Assembly: GCA_009731375.1 (NCBI GenBank)
Contig: BJOX01000068.1
Span: 270,330-306,249, forward strand
From: Paulinella micropora
Taxonomy: Eukaryota; Cercozoa; Imbricatea; Euglyphida
DNA: 35,920 bases
Reading direction: 5' to 3'
Under the pieces are notes generated by a model. It saw nothing but the letters and a program-made list of their open reading frames with translations, searched no databases and was not told the origin of the DNA. Shown here one piece after another: positions 1 to 35,920 of this stretch (its first letter is position 1; the number at the start of each line of letters is the position of its first letter). The position numbers and the translations under genes are program-made.

Positions 1-375
1 CCTATCTACCTATCTACCTATCTACCTACCTACCTACCTATCTACCTACCTACCTACCTACCAAACTAGCTACCTACCAAACTAGCTAGCTAGCTACCTA
101 CCTACCTACCTACCTACCTACCTACCTACCTACCTATCTACCTACCTACCTACCTACCTACCTACCTACCTACCTACCTATCTACCTATCTACCTATCTA
201 CCTACGTACCTACCTACCAACCAACCTATCTACCTATCTACCTACCTACCTACCTACCTACCTACCTACCTACCTACCTGCCTACCTACCTACCTACCAA
301 CCACTCTACCTACCCATCTACCTATCTACCTATCTACCTATCTACCTACCTACCTACCTACCTGCCTACCCACCT
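1..375. repeat. CCTA/TCTA microsatellite array
   Basis: Nearly uninterrupted tetranucleotide array, mainly cctacctacc with tctacc variants. No gene seen. Confidence 0.95.
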
Positions 376-379
376 ATCG

Positions 380-415
380 CACGAGGTCACATGTAAAGTT
401 GTCAACTCCCTCAAC
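380..415 (+). repeat. Diverged copy of exon 1 interior
   Basis: Matches 491-526 at about 31 of 36 positions. It lacks the first eight bases of the exon and its acceptor, and is followed by AACT/CTAA repeats. Confidence 0.7.
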
Positions 416-482
416 AAACTAACTAAATCACTAACTAGCTAGCTAGCTAATTGACTAACTAACTAACTATCTATCTATATAG

Positions 483-30704
<30,222 letters not shown>

Positions 30705-31018
30705 ATGATAAGATATCTTCAAAGTTGGGGACAGGGAGTTGGAGGAGGAGGTTTGTAGATACAGTTAAAGATTATACACGAGGCGAACATGCGGCCAGTT
30801 TCCCGGGAAATCGCTGCAAATTCCGCGAAAGTTTCGCTTCCTCCGCCTCCCCGTCTTGTTGGTCCATTTTGTCTGTAGATTTGTAGCATGACCGGGGTGG
30901 GAGCTGGTGGCACTGCATGACTGTAAATTTATATTTGCGACATATCCTAGCTATCTACCTACCCTACCTACCTACCTACCTACCTACCTACCTACCTACC
31001 TACTTACCTGTCTACCTG

Positions 31019-31061
<43 letters not shown>

Positions 31062-31115
31062 GTCTATCTATCTGTCTGTCTGTCTATCTATCTGTCTATC
31101 TATCTGTCTATCTGT

Positions 31116-31162
<47 letters not shown>

Positions 31163-31250
31163 AGCTATCTATCTATCTATCTATCTATCCTAATTTTAAA
31201 CTTTTGCAAATTCTCTGACCTAATTTTAAACTTTTGCAAATTCGGCTGAA
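30705..31250 (+). other. Probable 3' untranslated region and TCTA array
   Basis: About 240 nt of unique sequence after the stop includes tgtaaat at 30922. (CCTA)n/(TCTA)n follows at 30947-31188, then a 25-bp direct repeat (cctaattttaaacttttgca...) at 31189 and 31219. The poly(A) site is not determinable. Confidence 0.5.
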
Positions 31251-32027
31251 AGGAATCAAAGATGGCATTTTTCATGGTCTGAGTAAAAAGAATTCTTAGT
31301 CACGACACGGAGGCGCAGTAACATGGTATATATTTTAGTTCATGTGAAGTTTCTCTTTTTCTACCTCTTGATACCTCCGACTTCAACTTCAGTCCATTTT
31401 ATCTCTTCTGCTTCCCACTCAGCTACGAGTGGCAAGTATTCTGATCAGTATTAATAGTATGATTAGTCCGCAAAACAGTGCTTGAATAAACTGGAATTGA
31501 CCCACAGTCCCAGTATCTTTCGGTACCTGAAGTTTCCTGATCTAGGAACTCAAGTATTTGAGATCAATTGACAGCCGTGTGTGTATTCAACTTGATTGAT
31601 TGCCGGTTTCCAGTGGTAATTTCCTTGGAGGCTCAGTAGTACTACTAGTCAAGACTTACAGCCCAAATGTGATCAAGAAACTTCAAACTGAGCCTCTGTT
31701 TTTATTAGGGCCCAGAAAGCGCATGATCACAAATTCCCACTCATCGCGGAAGTTCAAGTTTTCTCTCGACACCCCAGGTTTTCTGTTCTGAAAATTTCCA
31801 AAACTTCAAATTGACGAAAATGTCCATACCCCGTTGATCATATAGGCTGGTTTTGAGTATTATTGCAACTCCAGATTGTTACAATATACGATATTTCAAT
31901 AACCGATAACTATCCGCCGAGGCTAACGATATGAAGACTGAGGGGTACCTAACGAAGCGACTCCGTAGCCTTCAGACCAAGGACAACCGACAGACCGTAA
32001 CGGTAAGTACTACCATGAGGTATTAAT
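31251..32027. other. Unique AT-rich intergenic sequence
   Basis: No convincing open frame or repeat; it has a more even composition than the rest of the window. Confidence 0.6.
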
Positions 32028-32202
<175 letters not shown>

Positions 32203-33173
32203 NNNNNNNNNNNNNNNNNNNNNNNNNNNNNNNNNNNNNNNNNNNNNNNNNNNNNNNNNNNNNNNNNNNNNNNNNNNNNNNNNNNNNNNNNNNNNNNNNN
32301 NNNNNNNNNNNNNNNNNNNNNNNNNNNNNNNNNNNNNNNNNNNNNNNNNNNNNNNNNNNNNNNNNNNNNNNNNNNNNNNNNNNNNNNNNNNNNNNNNNNN
32401 NNNNNNNNNNNNNNNNNNNNNNNNNNNNNNNNNNNNNNNNNNNNNNNNNNNNNNNNNNNNNNNNNNNNNNNNNNNNNNNNNNNNNNNNNNNNNNNNNNNN
32501 NNNNNNNNNNNNNNNNNNNNNNNNNNNNNNNNNNNNNNNNNNNNNNNNNNNNNNNNNNNNNNNNNNNNNNNNNNNNNNNNNNNNNNNNNNNNNNNNNNNN
32601 NNNNNNNNNNNNNNNNNNNNNNNNNNNNNNNNNNNNNNNNNNNNNNNNNNNNNNNNNNNNNNNNNNNNNNNNNNNNNNNNNNNNNNNNNNNNNNNNNNNN
32701 NNNNNNNNNNNNNNNNNNNNNNNNNNNNNNNNNNNNNNNNNNNNNNNNNNNNNNNNNNNNNNNNNNNNNNNNNNNNNNNNNNNNNNNNNNNNNNNNNNNN
32801 NNNNNNNNNNNNNNNNNNNNNNNNNNNNNNNNNNNNNNNNNNNNNNNNNNNNNNNNNNNNNNNNNNNNNNNNNNNNNNNNNNNNNNNNNNNNNNNNNNNN
32901 NNNNNNNNNNNNNNNNNNNNNNNNNNNNNNNNNNNNNNNNNNNNNNNNNNNNNNNNNNNNNNNNNNNNNNNNNNNNNNNNNNNNNNNNNNNNNNNNNNNN
33001 NNNNNNNNNNNNNNNNNNNNNNNNNNNNNNNNNNNNNNNNNNNNNNNNNNNNNNNNNNNNNNNNNNNNNNNNNNNNNNNNNNNNNNNNNNNNNNNNNNNN
33101 NNNNNNNNNNNNNNNNNNNNNNNNNNNNNNNNNNNNNNNNNNNNNNNNNNNNNNNNNNNNNNNNNNNNNNNNN

Positions 33174-33954
33174 CGAAGAAGCGAAGATAGGGAGGAGACA
33201 AAACCCAGATAGGATGAAGATAGGATTAACATGAAGCCGAAATGGAGCCGAGTTGGAACAGGTCAACTCAGCCCCATCTCGGCTCAATGTGAATCCTATC
33301 TTCAACCCATCTCGGTACTGTTTCCTCCGAATGCTCACCTCAACAAGATCACCAAACCGGAACTGGAAGCCCCCAGGCATTTACTCGGCAGGAAATTCGG
33401 CGAAAATGGGCTAACCAGGAAACCAGACCCAAACCAACAGCCAAGAAAAACGAGCCAACCAACAATCCAACAGACAACCCCACAACCTGCCTGGCCGAAC
33501 CCCTACCGAGTAAATGCCCAGTTGAGAGTTGCGCATATCCCGGTGACCGCCCTCCCCAAGCGGTCACCTTCGTGGGGAGAGGCCCAACCACCTCCTCTTC
33601 CCATGGAGTGCCATCTTGTGCACCCCTCCAGAANNNNNNNNNNNNNNNNNNNNNNNNNNNNNNNNNNNNNNNNTATATCTGAGGCGTATTGATGCAGCTA
33701 ATGGCATATCCTCAACGGACATAAGCCTCCAATACCCGTGTTCGAGGTCCTCCACCCCCCCGTGTCAGTCTCTCACCTGATGATCGGGGCCACCGATGGA
33801 GCTCCTGAGGGCAAGACTGCACTAAGCAGAGGTTATTCCGCAGTCCCAGAAACCTCTTGCAAGACGTCACCGAATGTGCAAGTGCATACACCAAGCGCGG
33901 TTGCTAGAGCTGCCTCGAAACCCCACCCATAACAATCTGGTGTCTGCTGGGTCC
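33174..33954. other. Unique sequence between gaps, no supported gene
   Basis: Gap 33634-33673 splits it. A 153-codon open frame starts at 33231 but has no recognisable motif and crosses the gap. Gap 33955-34451 follows. Confidence 0.5.
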
Positions 33955-34451
33955 NNNNNNNNNNNNNNNNNNNNNNNNNNNNNNNNNNNNNNNNNNNNNN
34001 NNNNNNNNNNNNNNNNNNNNNNNNNNNNNNNNNNNNNNNNNNNNNNNNNNNNNNNNNNNNNNNNNNNNNNNNNNNNNNNNNNNNNNNNNNNNNNNNNNNN
34101 NNNNNNNNNNNNNNNNNNNNNNNNNNNNNNNNNNNNNNNNNNNNNNNNNNNNNNNNNNNNNNNNNNNNNNNNNNNNNNNNNNNNNNNNNNNNNNNNNNNN
34201 NNNNNNNNNNNNNNNNNNNNNNNNNNNNNNNNNNNNNNNNNNNNNNNNNNNNNNNNNNNNNNNNNNNNNNNNNNNNNNNNNNNNNNNNNNNNNNNNNNNN
34301 NNNNNNNNNNNNNNNNNNNNNNNNNNNNNNNNNNNNNNNNNNNNNNNNNNNNNNNNNNNNNNNNNNNNNNNNNNNNNNNNNNNNNNNNNNNNNNNNNNNN
34401 NNNNNNNNNNNNNNNNNNNNNNNNNNNNNNNNNNNNNNNNNNNNNNNNNNN

Positions 34452-34616
34452 GCAAGGGCAGTTCCAACACTTCCAGACGGGCCGGTATGTTCAATGAAAA
34501 TACTGGTCCAGAAATAGACCGGTATGTTCAATGAAAATACTGGTGGCACCGACGGGAATCGAACTGGCGACAGGGCCCAGATGGTAGAACTTGACCACTG
34601 GGCTATCACGGTGTCC
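34452..34616 (-). mobile_element. tRNA-headed SINE-like element, copy 3
   Basis: Reverse complement of the head and first body part of copy 2, with the direct-repeat segment. Again the tRNA end faces a (TTA)n array (34617-34650). Confidence 0.85.
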
Positions 34617-34650
34617 ATTAATAATAATAATAATAATATTAATAATAATA

Positions 34651-34872
34651 ACTTTTTTCTTTTTTTTTCTTTTTTTTAACAGTAAGCAAGGTTTAATGAG
34701 AAAGAGACGAAAGAAAAATAAAGAAGAGCCTAATTTTTTTTACAGTAAGCAAGGTTTAATGAGAAAGACACAATAGAAAAAAGGAGAGCCTATTCTTTTT
34801 TTTTTTTTTTTTTTTTTACAGTAAGCAAGGTTTAATGAGAAAGAGACGTTTTTTTTTTTTTTTTTTCAGTTT
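34651..34872. repeat. Tandem repeat with poly-T, three copies
   Basis: ttacagtaagcaaggtttaa then tgagaaagagacg occurs three times (about 34677, 34742, 34817), each after a poly-T tract that varies in length. Confidence 0.88.
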
Positions 34873-34876
34873 TTAT

Positions 34877-35008
34877 TAATACATAAGTACATACATACAT
34901 ACATATATGCATACAAGCATACATAAATACATACTAGCACACATACATATGCATGCATACATACATACATGCATACATATATATAAATACATACACACAC
35001 ACACACAT

Positions 35009-35060
<52 letters not shown>

Positions 35061-35212
35061 GTATATGTATATACATATAAATACATAATTATAAATACAG
35101 GAATACATACATACATACATAAATACGTATACATACAGACATACATACATGCATACATACATACATACATACATACACATTTCTAAATACATACACACAC
35201 ACACACACACAT

Positions 35213-35248
<36 letters not shown>

Positions 35249-35313
35249 TTATATAAAATTATAAATACAGGAATACATACATACATACAGACATACATGC
35301 GTACATGCATACA

Positions 35314-35355
<42 letters not shown>

Positions 35356-35545
35356 TCACACACACACACACACACACAATGCAGTATACATACAAGCACA
35401 CATACATACAAGCACACATACATACAAACACACATACATATAAGCACACATACATAAATACATAAATACATACAAGCACGCATACATACATACAAGCATA
35501 CATGCATGCATACATACATACATACATACATACATATAAATATAT
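34877..35545. repeat. CATA/CA/TA/TC arrays
   Basis: Mixed CATA, CACA and TA repeats. A segment with aattataaatacaggaatac occurs twice (about 35087 and 35257), indicating a larger tandem duplication of about 170 bp. Confidence 0.92.
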
Positions 35546-35600
35546 ATATATTATATATATTTATGTTGAATAGACATGTCTATGTTGTATATTATAAAAC

Positions 35601-35920
35601 AAGCATTAGAAACATAAAAAAACAACATAAGACACAACAAAAACAGACATTCAAACATATCAAAAACATACCTTTGTTTTACAAAAAACGACAAACTGAG
35701 CACAATAAGAGAGATTTAGACAAAATAACGACAAAAACACCATTTTATTCCATAAAATTGTATATATTACTTTGTATATATGGTTTTTGTCGTTATTTTG
35801 TCTAAATCTCTCTTATTGTGCTCAGTTTGTCGTTTTTTGTAAAACAAAGGTATGTTTTTGATATGTTTGAATGTCTGTTTTTGTTGTGTCTTATGTTGTT
35901 TTTTTATGTTTCTAATGCTT
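35601..35920. repeat. Perfect 138-bp inverted repeat with 44-bp spacer
   Basis: 35601-35738 is the exact reverse complement of 35783-35920. The right arm stops at the last base of the window. Confidence 0.95.

Noticed and set aside
31600-31791. 63-codon + strand frame downstream of the gene
   Set aside because: Short, no similarity recognised, in otherwise non-coding AT-rich sequence.
33231-33692. 153-codon frame starting MKPKWSRVG
   Set aside because: No motif, Pro/Gln-rich, runs through N bases, no splice context; probably chance.

Overview
The window is eukaryotic. It carries one large multi-exon gene on the + strand (first exon seen 483-542, stop codon 30702-30704) buried in very long simple-sequence arrays: TCTA/GATA, ATGT/CATA, GTTA, GAGTG, GAT, CAA/CAT and TTA. 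Roughly 4.0 kb of the first 30.7 kb is exon. The source looks like a microbial eukaryote, possibly an alga: exons are GC-rich, introns are GT-AG, and the draft scaffold has several N gaps. I cannot fix the taxon; a large-genome prasinophyte such as Cymbomonas is a weak guess from recollection.

I assembled the gene by following reading phase from exon to exon. Thirty exons join without a phase conflict into about 1,330 residues. The order is: an upstream piece; a DUF5060-type N-terminal domain (823-9826, with NPFTDYRL, GYFAADG, NKWRVHF and GPSDKTG blocks); a TIM-barrel glycoside-hydrolase-like domain (11564-18726); a C-terminal beta domain like the 'collagen-binding' module that follows such barrels (19202-22449); a Cys-rich linker and one transmembrane segment (23359-24148); and a long disordered cytoplasmic tail ending in a 1.7-kb exon with a Lys/Glu/Arg helix. 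The two sites where I expect the catalytic glutamates read LGQDSNN and TSDQQ, so the protein may be an inactive, membrane-anchored lectin-like form. This rests on a remembered alignment.

The most unusual structure is what surrounds the exons. Many have partial copies: upstream copies carry the 3' splice site plus the first 20-45 coding bases, downstream copies carry the last 20-40 coding bases plus the 5' splice site. All are separated by microsatellite. Examples are an 18-copy array at 4541-5304, three head and three tail copies around 11564-11632, and 4-5 tail copies at 26336-26940. At 16175-16772 the copies show two neighbouring exons fused, where the expressed copy has a pure ATGT intron between them. 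Together these suggest introns that arise and grow by microsatellite expansion, with exon edges carried along.

Other repeats are a 394-bp element in opposite orientations 20 kb apart (3116-3509 and 23542-23935), three copies of a tRNA-headed SINE-like element next to TTA arrays, three copies of a foldback element, and 187-bp and 139-bp tandem repeats (20003-20822). A perfect 138-bp inverted repeat ends exactly at the last base of the window. Beyond 30.7 kb I see no convincing gene.
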